From assembly GCF_050113715.1 (NCBI RefSeq), contig NZ_JBNJQR010000005.1:186001-250000 (forward strand): a stretch of 64,000 nucleotides of DNA, read 5' to 3'. The DNA is from Brevibacillus_H ginsengisoli. GTDB lineage: Bacteria > Bacillota > Bacilli > Brevibacillales > Brevibacillaceae. Below are positions 39,585-47,617 of the stretch, in pieces; within the stretch, counting starts at the first letter, position 1, and every line of letters starts with the position of its first letter. A model generated the notes under the pieces. It saw only the letters and a list, made by a program, of their open reading frames with translations. It was not told the DNA's origin and searched no databases. Both the position numbers and the translations under genes were made by a program.

Positions 39585-41448
39585 CAATGTCACTCGCAAT
39601 AAACGAATGTATGCCGCTTTTTTTCTAAGCAGTGTCTTTTGTGTCATGATCTTTTTCATGTACGCGATGTTTATTTTTCATCCCGGAATAGTAAACGGGA
39701 AGATTCATTGGTCGGCAGCTATCGGGATGGGGGTTGCCCAGTATGTGATCTACCTGTTTGCGTTTCTTTTTCTTTTCTATTCGGTCAGCGCCTTTCTGAA
39801 GAAGCGGGAGAAGGAGTTTGGGATTCTGGTTGTACACGGGATGTCAAGCTGGCAACGTAATATGCTGATCTTCTGGGAGAATATGCTGATTGGCCTATTT
39901 GCGATCATTTATGGAATCGGTCTCGGCATGGTGCTCGCCAAGCTATTCTTTATGGCAGCGGGATTCTTGCTTGAAGCAGAATCTCTTCCTTTTTATATGC
40001 CATGGAAGGCGATTGGCTTGACAGTGGGTGCTTTTCTTCTGCTGTTTATCGTGATTACGCTATTTACGCTACTTTTCCTGAAAAAAAGCAAGCCACTTGA
40101 TCTGCTTCAAGGAAGCCAGAAGCCCAAAACCGAGCCAAAAGCATCGAAAGGACTCTCACTTCTGGCCGCTGGACTTTTGTTGTTAGGCTATGGCCTGGCC
40201 CTTTTTGCTGAAGGTGCGTTCGTTCCGTTGCTGTTAATACCTGTAACCGCGATTGTTATTGTTGGAACGTACTTTTTGTTCACTCAACTAAGCGTCTATA
40301 CCATTCATAAGCTGAAAAAGAACCGCCGTTTCTACTGGCGCAAGACCAATCTGGTCATCATGTCTGATCTGGCCTACCGGATGAAGGATAACGCTCGGAT
40401 GTTCTTTTTCGTCTGTATTATATCGACGGTAGCTTTCTGTGCGATTGGTTCGCTTGTTTCTTATGCGAACTCATTTAAGGAATCGGCAATCAAACTGTTT
40501 CCATATACTTTTACGTATTCGGCTCCCAAAGACTTCGATCAGTTGAATGCTCAACGAACCATAATAGAGAACAAGATACATGCTCTTGATCCGAAATTTA
40601 CTACCAATACCGTGACGCTACGTTATCAAACCAGTTCGGCTACAGGCAAACCGCTAGCCTTGGTGAAGCAAAGCGACTACAACCGTTTGGTAAAGGTGGT
40701 CGGATGGAGTGAAATGACAGTGAATCAGGGAGAGGCGATCTTGATCCAGCTAGGCGCCTCCAAAGATGGTCCCAAGGAGATATCTTTTAAGGAAAGCGGC
40801 ATCAAGCTAGGAATTGTTCAAACCTTGCAAGAAAGCTTGATCCGAACGGATATGGCGGGAGGCCAGCTTGTGATTGTCCCGGATCAGGTGTACGAACAGA
40901 TCTCGACGAACGGCGAACGTAACTGGTATGGATACGTAGCGAATGACTGGGAAAAATCTATGCCGATGGTCGATGAACTGCGTAAAGAGTTAAGCTGGAC
41001 GAATGAGACGCCTTATCAATTTTTCGCTCGAGTAGAGAATTATCTGCCTCAGAAACAGTTGGCCAATACGATGTTGTTTGTTGGATTTTTTGTGGGAGTC
41101 TTATTTTTCGTGGCGGCTGGTAGCTTTCTTTACTTCCGTTTGTACATGGATCTTGATTCGGATAAACGGCAATACAGCGCGATTACTAGAATTGGCTTGA
41201 CCGAAAAAGAGCTGAAGCGAATTGTGACTACGCAGGTTGCTCTGCTCTTCTTTATCCCGATCATTATTGCGGTGATCCACAGCAGTGTCGCTTTTGTTTC
41301 TTTACAGAATATGTTGAAGCTGATCGGCGTAAGCTCGGTGGTGAAACCAACCGCAGCGGTGTTGGCCTGCTTTTTGGTCGTGCAGGTCGTCTATTTCTGG
41401 CTGATTCGCAATCGATATTTGCACCATTTGAAACAAGTGATTCGCTAA
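39559..41448 (+). CDS. BceB-type ABC transporter permease
   Basis: 629 residues. The BceB plan of ten membrane helices is visible: one at about 18-40, three between 55 and 170, two at about 195-245, one at about 280-300, a roughly 210-residue extracellular domain (about 305-510), then three C-terminal helices. FtsX-like segments are present near AFLKKREKEFGILVVHGMS and ITRIGLTEKELKRIV. The extracellular domain determines which peptide antibiotic is recognised and contacts the kinase; the drug cannot be read from sequence. GGGAGG lies eight bases before ATG 39559. Confidence 0.92.
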   Translation: MTFRQFAFNNVTRNKRMYAAFFLSSVFCVMIFFMYAMFIFHPGIVNGKIHWSAAIGMGVAQYVIYLFAFLFLFYSVSAFLKKREKEFGILVVHGMSSWQRNMLIFWENMLIGLFAIIYGIGLGMVLAKLFFMAAGFLLEAESLPFYMPWKAIGLTVGAFLLLFIVITLFTLLFLKKSKPLDLLQGSQKPKTEPKASKGLSLLAAGLLLLGYGLALFAEGAFVPLLLIPVTAIVIVGTYFLFTQLSVYTIHKLKKNRRFYWRKTNLVIMSDLAYRMKDNARMFFFVCIISTVAFCAIGSLVSYANSFKESAIKLFPYTFTYSAPKDFDQLNAQRTIIENKIHALDPKFTTNTVTLRYQTSSATGKPLALVKQSDYNRLVKVVGWSEMTVNQGEAILIQLGASKDGPKEISFKESGIKLGIVQTLQESLIRTDMAGGQLVIVPDQVYEQISTNGERNWYGYVANDWEKSMPMVDELRKELSWTNETPYQFFARVENYLPQKQLANTMLFVGFFVGVLFFVAAGSFLYFRLYMDLDSDKRQYSAITRIGLTEKELKRIVTTQVALLFFIPIIIAVIHSSVAFVSLQNMLKLIGVSSVVKPTAAVLACFLVVQVVYFWLIRNRYLHHLKQVIR

Positions 41449-41568
41449 GCGGGAATTCATGGTAACCCTATACGCCCTCTCTTTTTTTAAAACTGCAATT
41501 GAGGTATAATATACTATTGTGAGTGAACGAAAATAACTAATATTGACAGTTGAAAGAGAGTGGAATAG

Positions 41569-42288
41569 ATGGGACGCAAGTGGAACAATATCAAGGAAAA
41601 GAAAGCGTCAAAAGATGCCAGCACGAGCCGTATCTATGCCAAGTTTGGAAAAGAGATTTATGTAGCAGCCAAGCAAGGCGAACCGGATCCAGAATCGAAT
41701 CGCGCATTGAAAGTCGTTCTTGAACGCGCCAAAACCTACAGCGTGCCAAGAGCAATCATTGACCGGGCGATTGAAAAGGCAAAAGGCGGTTCCGAGGAAA
41801 CCTATAGCGAGCTTCGCTACGAAGGCTTCGGTCCAAACGGTTCCATGATTATCGTTGATGCCTTGACCAATAACGTAAACCGTACAGCACCTGAAGTTCG
41901 TGCAGCTTTTAACAAAAACGGCGGAAACATGGGTGTAAGCGGATCTGTTGCTTATATGTTCGATGAGACAGCCGTTATCGGGGTTGAAGGCAAAAATGCG
42001 GAAGAAGTACTCGAACTCCTGATGGAAGCTGACGTAGATGTACGCGACATTCTCGAAGAAGATGATGCGGTAATCGTTTACGCCGAATCCGATCAATTCC
42101 ATGCCGTACAAGAAGCGTTCAAAAACGTAGGAATCACCGAATTCACCGTTGCAGAAATCACCATGCTGGCGCAAAACGAAATCTCTATTCCAGAAGACGC
42201 GCAAGCGCAGTTCGAAAAGCTGATTGATGCGTTGGAAGATTTGGATGATGTTCAACAGGTGTACCATAACGTTGATTTGGGTGAATAA
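41569..42288 (+). CDS. yeeI: YebC/PmpR-family protein YeeI
   Basis: 239 residues, the same length as Bacillus YeeI. It begins MGRKWNNIKEKKASKDASTS and contains KQGEPDPESNRALKVVLERAK, RYEGFGPNGSMIIVDALTNN and NKNGGNMGVSGSVAYMF. YebC-family proteins have been treated as transcription factors and more recently as ribosome-associated factors helping translation through proline-rich stretches; the YeeI branch is less studied. A TATAAT lies at 41505-41510. GAAAGAGAGTGG precedes the ATG. It is a single gene with its own terminator. Confidence 0.93.
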   Translation: MGRKWNNIKEKKASKDASTSRIYAKFGKEIYVAAKQGEPDPESNRALKVVLERAKTYSVPRAIIDRAIEKAKGGSEETYSELRYEGFGPNGSMIIVDALTNNVNRTAPEVRAAFNKNGGNMGVSGSVAYMFDETAVIGVEGKNAEEVLELLMEADVDVRDILEEDDAVIVYAESDQFHAVQEAFKNVGITEFTVAEITMLAQNEISIPEDAQAQFEKLIDALEDLDDVQQVYHNVDLGE

Positions 42289-42302
42289 AATAGAATTAGG
42301 AG

Positions 42303-42337
42303 AGCAGACCTTGTGGAAGACGGGGTCTGCTTTTTTT
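42303..42337 (+). terminator. Terminator of yeeI
   Basis: AGCAGACC (42303-42310) pairs with GGGTCTGCT (one G-T pair), followed by T to 42337. Foldback copy E begins ten bases later. Confidence 0.88.
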
Positions 42338-42347
42338 ATATACTCTC

Positions 42348-42532
42348 GGAATGAAGAATTGCTTTACATCAGGTAAAGGAATTCTTCATTCCTTCCATCT
42401 GCGCAAGCCCGCAGAAGAAAAGACTTCGTCACTGAAGTCTCATTTTAAGCGAAACCCAGCGCAGTGACCGGAGCGGACAGTAGGAGCATCAGAGCGAGCT
42501 TAAACAGAGCGCATAGGGACGAAGTCTTTTCT
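42348..42532 (+). repeat. Foldback element copy E (type 1, internally deleted)
   Basis: 185 bp. The 5' hairpin stem GGAATGAAGAATT (42348-42360) and AATTCTTCATTCC (42380-42392) is perfect but differs in sequence from other copies. Inverted repeats are at 42416-42430 and 42516-42532. The inner GGAAGG...CCTTCC hairpin is missing; the join reads GCGCAGTGACCGGAGCGG, at the position of the short direct repeat AG(A/T)GAACG found on both sides in full copies. Confidence 0.9.
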
Positions 42533-42597
42533 TCCCTTATAGCAATTCAAAAAAGAATACAGTAGAATAGGGAAGGTATGAAGGAGGGGCGTCATCA

Positions 42598-43497
42598 GTG
42601 GACAAGTTTATAAAATGGTTAGCAATTGCTGCCACCGTCATCATGTTTATGGTAATGATCGCAGGCTCTTTGGTTACGAATACCAATTCCGGGATGGGAT
42701 GCGGTAATGACTGGCCGTTATGTAATGGTAAATGGGTTCCAGAATATACACTTACGTCAATCATTGAGTATATGCATCGTATCATCACCGGTTTAGCGGG
42801 TATGGTCGTCATTGCTTTTTCTGTGCTGGCATGGCGCCATTATCGTGGGAATAAAGAAGTACGCTCACTTGCGATGTTTGGAACAGGCTTTATCATCGTC
42901 GAGTCTATTATGGGAGCGTCAGCGGTAATTTGGCCGCAATCCGATTCCGCGTTAGCCTTGCATTTTGGTTTTTCGCTCTTAGCTTTCACAGGTGTTTTGT
43001 TACTCAGTATATTTGTTTTACAACGGTCGAGATCCAAAAGGCTTGTGCAAACAGAAGTTTCTCGAGGATTCCGTAATTTTGCCTGGCTGACAGCAGTGTT
43101 TGCCTATGGCGTAGTTTATCTCGGGGCTTATGTACGTCACACCAAGTCGTATCTTGCCTGTCCCGATTTTCCACTCTGTCAAGGCAAGCTGATTCCGGAT
43201 TTAACCGGTCAAGTAGCCAATCACTTCGCCCACCGCGCCGGAGCTTTTGTGCTGACCTTGCTCATTCTGGGAATGATGACGTACGCCATTCGTCATTATA
43301 AAGAGACCAGACGAGATATTTATACAGCAAGTATTCTGGCGTTCGTACTGGTTTTGATGCAAGGGTTGAGCGGTGCCATCTTGATTTGGACTCAAATCAA
43401 TCTGTATTCCACGATTTTGCATTCAGCCGTGGTTACCTGCTTGTTCGGTACCCTGTGCTATATTTGTTGGCAAACCTTGAAGAAGCCAGAGAAGTAA
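42598..43497 (+). CDS. ctaA: Heme A synthase
   Basis: 299 residues with eight membrane helices in two related halves. The Cys pairs GMGCGNDWPLCNG (about 35-47) and ACPDFPLCQG mark the Bacillales CtaA/COX15 type. Heme-binding His are in EYMHRIITGL, ALHFGFSLL, FAHRAGAF and TILHSAVVT. It oxidises the heme O made by CtaB to heme A for the oxidase at 32-36 kb, and is thus separated from the other cta genes by about 6 kb of unrelated genes. GTG start with GGAGGGG about nine bases upstream. Confidence 0.94.
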   Translation: MDKFIKWLAIAATVIMFMVMIAGSLVTNTNSGMGCGNDWPLCNGKWVPEYTLTSIIEYMHRIITGLAGMVVIAFSVLAWRHYRGNKEVRSLAMFGTGFIIVESIMGASAVIWPQSDSALALHFGFSLLAFTGVLLLSIFVLQRSRSKRLVQTEVSRGFRNFAWLTAVFAYGVVYLGAYVRHTKSYLACPDFPLCQGKLIPDLTGQVANHFAHRAGAFVLTLLILGMMTYAIRHYKETRRDIYTASILAFVLVLMQGLSGAILIWTQINLYSTILHSAVVTCLFGTLCYICWQTLKKPEK

Positions 43498-43684
43498 ATC
43501 GTTTGGATGAATAAACATTCATGAACCAAGAGGCTGTATCCGTTACTTGTGGATGCGGCCTTTTTCGTTATTCTTAAAGTTTATTTGAGCTCGTGTAAAG
43601 ATTCTGTAAATTCCGTTGTCTTTCCCTTTTCCACAGTCTTAAATAGACAGGAGCGACTGTTTATTTTGGAGGTTCATGTACATT

Positions 43685-44716
43685 ATGAAGACACGCGGAA
43701 AAAAGGCAATGATCAGCGCTGTATTGTTTGTGGCGGCTTGCATCGGTCTTGGAGGCAATTGGTTTACGGTAACCGAAGCGGGAGCGATTAGCCAGGATGA
43801 TCAGCTTCGCGCCAAGTATAAATCGTTAGGCGAAGTTCCAGTACCAGTTGATAACCCGATGACCCAAGACAAAATCCAGCTAGGGCAAGAATTATTTGCA
43901 GACCCCAGATTGTCTGGCAACAATAAGATAAGCTGCATGACGTGTCATAATCCTGATCTAGGATTTGCGGATCAGAAGGAAGTAGCGGTTGGAGTAGGGG
44001 TAGGCACCCGCAATACGCCAACCATTATCGATACGGCTTATTTGAAGCATCTGTTTATGGACGGCAGAGTCACAGGTCTGGAAGAGCAAGCGCTGGTTCC
44101 CATCCAGAATCCTGTTGAGATGAACCAGAATCTCGATGAGCTGGTGAAAGAATTAAAACAAGTACCCGAGTATCGGGGCAAATTCAAGAAGGCTTTTCAA
44201 CAGGACGTCTCCAAGGAGACCATCGCCAAAGCACTGGCGTCATTTGAGCGAACCATCACCCAACCGCATACGCGATACGATCAGTATATGGCGGGGGATA
44301 ATCAGGCGTTGTCTGCGCAGGAGAAGCACGGGATGGAGCTGTTCGCAGGCAAGGCCAACTGTATGACCTGCCACTCCGGTGCGATGTTTACAGATGAAGC
44401 GCCAGAGAATATCGGGATGAACAATGGGGATTCCGGTCGTTATATGATTACACAGCGTGCGGAGGATTGGGGAAGTTTTCGTACAAGCCCCTTGCGCAAC
44501 CTCGTGTACACAGCGCCTTATATGCATGATGGCAGCCTGAAAACACTGGAGGAGGTCGTCGAGTTCTACAACAAAGGGGAGCAAAAAGACGACAATACCT
44601 CCCCTGACATCAAGCCGCTTCATTTAAACGAGGACGAGAAGAAGGCGTTGGTTGCTTTTCTTAAGACACTTAGTGGACCGCCAGTTAAGCTGGACGCTGC
44701 TTCGACTAAACCTTAG
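43685..44716 (+). CDS. Di-heme cytochrome c peroxidase/MauG-family protein
   Basis: 343 residues. A signal sequence (residues 1-30) contains VAAC, which could be a lipobox or simply precede cleavage near TEAGA. Two CxxCH heme sites follow: CMTCHN in the N-terminal half and CMTCHS in the C-terminal half, with GVGTRNTPTIIDTAYLKHLFMDGR between them and LRNLVYTAPYMHDGSLKTLEEVVEFYN at the end. These are the hallmarks of bacterial di-heme peroxidases, which reduce hydrogen peroxide with electrons from cytochrome c outside the membrane. GGAGG is 12 nt before ATG 43685 and only 3 nt before ATG 43676; the start is uncertain by three codons. Confidence 0.9.
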   Translation: MKTRGKKAMISAVLFVAACIGLGGNWFTVTEAGAISQDDQLRAKYKSLGEVPVPVDNPMTQDKIQLGQELFADPRLSGNNKISCMTCHNPDLGFADQKEVAVGVGVGTRNTPTIIDTAYLKHLFMDGRVTGLEEQALVPIQNPVEMNQNLDELVKELKQVPEYRGKFKKAFQQDVSKETIAKALASFERTITQPHTRYDQYMAGDNQALSAQEKHGMELFAGKANCMTCHSGAMFTDEAPENIGMNNGDSGRYMITQRAEDWGSFRTSPLRNLVYTAPYMHDGSLKTLEEVVEFYNKGEQKDDNTSPDIKPLHLNEDEKKALVAFLKTLSGPPVKLDAASTKP

Positions 44717-44756
44717 TTCATTAGACGAACAGTAAACCCTTATCTATACAGAATCA

Positions 44757-44797
44757 AATCCGATATTCTTCGACGAGAGTATCGGATTTTGCTTTTA
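44757..44797. terminator. Bidirectional terminator
   Basis: AATCCGATA (44757-44765) pairs with TATCGGATT (44780-44788), followed by TTGCTTTT on the plus strand. It stands between convergent genes. Confidence 0.8.
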
Positions 44798-44828
44798 TGT
44801 TTTACCTTTTATAGAGTTATCCAGTTTT

Positions 44829-46175
44829 TTAATCACGTAGCAGATCTACGATTTTGTAGGTTCCCGCCAGTTTTTTCAGTACAAGGACTTCGCTAAAATA
44901 GCCGGCAACTCCCTGATCGGTCAAGGCCATGTTAAGGTGGATTGTGTAGGAAATACGATCGTCTTTGGTTTCGGCTTTGATGATATCGTAGGTGACGAGA
45001 TGCGGGTTAGAGAGGCCGGTTAGGGATTGGAGAAAATCAGGCTCCGTAAGTCTGGAATTCATGCTTTCAGCGAAAAAAGCTTTCATTTTCTGGGTATCAC
45101 GTCTCACTTGAGCGTCAAGGAAAGCGTTGACCTGCTGCAAGCTCTCTGGGTCACTCCCTTCGATGGTCGGCGTTCCTGCGAAAAGTGGAGCAGACTGATC
45201 TACCTGTTTCACCAGCCAATGGTTGCCTTGTTCGGAGATCGTGATTTCCTCGCGAGTCATTTGTGTCGTTTGACCGTTATTACCAGCCATCAGAAGTACC
45301 TGATAGGTCCAGTCTTGTCCTGTTTGCTGCTCTTTTTCTAAGATAAATTGAAGCAGATGTGGATTGGATAGTCCTTGAAGGGGATAGAGCTTCTCTCTCA
45401 AAGCGGGAGTAGTCGTCCGAGTCAGTTCCTCTGTCGAATGATGAATTCTCGCATTCATGAAATCAAGTAGAGTAGCATAAGGCTCCTCCTGTGAAGGGAC
45501 AAATCGTTCTCCGTTAAAGTTGAAAATCCGCATGTAGTCATTTGGAGTATGAGCTACGGGTGCATAAGCGTCTCCGTTCAGCAGATGAGAGGACGTCCAA
45601 GCATAGAGTTGTAAAGTAGGGTCTTGGACGATTTGGTAGCTTCCCACGGTTAATTGTATGTTACCACTTGAAGGAATAACAGCTCGCTCCTTTGTTGTCC
45701 ACTCCCACGCCTCGTGAAAACCTCCCTTGTCCACATACCACAGATGGGCAATCTCCACGTCCAGTCCTGTTCCTCCTGTTCGTTCCACCGTCTCGTAAAT
45801 CTTCTTGCCGTTTGGTTCGATAAGCGGTTGAGCGGAAAGTTTTTCTACCTTCCAATTCCTCTCGGCAATCAGTTTGTAGCTTCCGGCCTGTTTATCCAGT
45901 ACAAAAAAGTTTCCCAAATGAACCGCTCCATCGATGGTGGCGACGATCTCCATGTCTGGGTCCTCATCCAGATTGAGCAATTGATAGTTTAATCCGGGGA
46001 AGTAATAGTTCTTTTCTTTGCCTTGCGTTTCAATCCATTTTTGTACATTGGCTTTGGAAATGACAGATGGTGTAGGTGGCTTGGCGTCATGCGGTAGGAC
46101 TTGAGGGGCTGCTAGGCCTGTTGGTATCCCGATTGTTAGTAGGATCAGGGGGATGTTGAACAACCATTTTTTCAT
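44829..46175 (-). CDS. Secreted protein of unknown function with duplicated C-terminal domain
   Basis: 448 residues. Residues 1-23 are a signal peptide (KKWLFNIPLILLTIGIPTGLAA). Residues about 50-220 form a beta-rich domain around YQLLNLDEDPDMEIVATIDG, reminiscent of an FG-GAP-like or VCBS-type loop. The C-terminal half has two related units of about 100 residues: FMNARIHHSTEELTRT...LQGLSNPHLLQF and FLDAQVRRDTQKMKAF...LTGLSNPHLVTY, each followed by strands, suggesting two NTF2-like domains. I do not recognise the family. It is monocistronic and convergent with the peroxidase gene. Confidence 0.65.
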   Translation of the reverse strand: MKKWLFNIPLILLTIGIPTGLAAPQVLPHDAKPPTPSVISKANVQKWIETQGKEKNYYFPGLNYQLLNLDEDPDMEIVATIDGAVHLGNFFVLDKQAGSYKLIAERNWKVEKLSAQPLIEPNGKKIYETVERTGGTGLDVEIAHLWYVDKGGFHEAWEWTTKERAVIPSSGNIQLTVGSYQIVQDPTLQLYAWTSSHLLNGDAYAPVAHTPNDYMRIFNFNGERFVPSQEEPYATLLDFMNARIHHSTEELTRTTTPALREKLYPLQGLSNPHLLQFILEKEQQTGQDWTYQVLLMAGNNGQTTQMTREEITISEQGNHWLVKQVDQSAPLFAGTPTIEGSDPESLQQVNAFLDAQVRRDTQKMKAFFAESMNSRLTEPDFLQSLTGLSNPHLVTYDIIKAETKDDRISYTIHLNMALTDQGVAGYFSEVLVLKKLAGTYKIVDLLRD

Positions 46176-46351
46176 AAGCAGGGTCTCCTTCTATAGGGGA
46201 GTCATTGAACCTGTTGTTTTCTCGTATTGAAAGCGTTTCTTTGATATAGACGAAGACCATGTATAAAAGTTACAAATCGAAACCACAGCGTTGCGCTCTG
46301 TCTTTTGGTAGAATAGAAAGAAGCAAACAAATGATCGATAGAGGTGGATTT

Positions 46352-47617
46352 ATGCGTATTCTTCATACAGCCGACTGGCATTTTGGCAGATTGCTGGAAG
46401 GACGGGACCGACGCGCGGAACAGGAGGCTTTCGTGCGAGAACTTTGCCAGATTGTCGAAGAACGCTCCATTGACCTGGTGTTGATTGCGGGTGACATTTA
46501 CGATTCGGTGAATCCGCCAGCGTGGGCAGAGGAGCTCTTCTATGAAGCGCTGGAGAGATTATGTGCCGGGGGCAAGCGCGGTGTTGTCGTAATCGCCGGA
46601 AACCATGATCACCCGGAGCGGATTCGGGCGGCGGCTCCTTTGGCTAGAAGACACGGGATTGTTCTGTTAGGGTTGCCCAAAGAGACAGCTTTCACAAGTG
46701 AGCCGCAAGATACGGATGAGCGGGTACAGATACTGGACGCAGGCGCCTCCTGGCTGGAGATCGCTATTCCGGGAGTCAATCACCATGCTGTGATTCTAGC
46801 GCTGCCTTATCCGTCAGAGGCGAGATTAAAAGAGTTGATTAGCGAGACTTTTACGCCAGAGCAGATGCAGCTGGCTTTTTCGGAGCGGATTGCGACTTTG
46901 CTGGACGAGCTTTCTGGTAAATTTCGTGAGGATACGGTTAACCTGGTCGCCAGCCATTTATTCGTCATGGGCGGGGCTGAGACGGAATCGGAGCGTCCGA
47001 TTCAGATTGGGGGTACTCATACGGTATCGACCTCTGCGTTTCCTAAGAATGCTGATTATGTAGCCTTAGGTCATCTTCACCGTCTGCAAAAGCTAGGGGA
47101 TGCGCCGTTGATTCGTTACAGCGGGTCACCGCTCGCCTACAGCTTTTCGGAAGCGGGTCAGAGCAAAGCCGTTGTGATCGTGGAGATTACACCGGGAGAT
47201 GCGGGAACGACGATTCAGGAAGAAATCGTTTATCTGACCAGCGGACGCCCCCTCGCCAAATGGAAAGCGACACAGGGAATCGCCCAAGTGGAGCAATGGT
47301 TAAGCGAGGAGCGGGATAAGGGAAGCTGGATTGACCTGGAGATTCACGTCTCTGATGTGATTGATCCAGCCGAGTTTCAGCGTCTCCGTAAACTAAGTGA
47401 TGATTTCGTGAAAATACAGCGTGTACTGGTCGCCAAAGAAACACAAGAGGAATCAGAAGGCCTCGAACCAAAGCTCAATGAGATGAGCCCGGAGCAGTTG
47501 TTTCGCAGGTTTTATGAACGCAAGCGTGGCGTACAGCCCGATGAGCAGGTTGTTGCGCTGTTTGCCAGATTGATGACACAGGCAACCGAGCAAGCGGAAG
47601 GAGAGGACGTCGAATGA
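46352..47617 (+). CDS. sbcD: Exonuclease SbcD
   Basis: 421 residues. The Mre11/SbcD phosphoesterase motifs are ILHTADWHFGR (DxH), LVLIAGDIYDSV (GDxxD), VVVIAGNHDHPERI (GNHD/E), NLVASHLFVMGG and VALGHLHRLQ (GHxH), which bind two Mn ions. With SbcC it forms the nuclease that cleaves hairpins and blocked DNA ends. AGAGGTGG lies before ATG 46352; the longer frame from 46259 is not supported. Its stop overlaps the sbcC start (ATGA). It is the first gene of a four-gene DNA end-processing operon. Confidence 0.95.
   Translation: MRILHTADWHFGRLLEGRDRRAEQEAFVRELCQIVEERSIDLVLIAGDIYDSVNPPAWAEELFYEALERLCAGGKRGVVVIAGNHDHPERIRAAAPLARRHGIVLLGLPKETAFTSEPQDTDERVQILDAGASWLEIAIPGVNHHAVILALPYPSEARLKELISETFTPEQMQLAFSERIATLLDELSGKFREDTVNLVASHLFVMGGAETESERPIQIGGTHTVSTSAFPKNADYVALGHLHRLQKLGDAPLIRYSGSPLAYSFSEAGQSKAVVIVEITPGDAGTTIQEEIVYLTSGRPLAKWKATQGIAQVEQWLSEERDKGSWIDLEIHVSDVIDPAEFQRLRKLSDDFVKIQRVLVAKETQEESEGLEPKLNEMSPEQLFRRFYERKRGVQPDEQVVALFARLMTQATEQAEGEDVE

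Noticed and set aside
41608..42267. 219-codon open frame antisense to yeeI
   Set aside because: Shadow of the yeeI reading frame, with Phe/Tyr/Ile-rich composition and no promoter or ribosome site.
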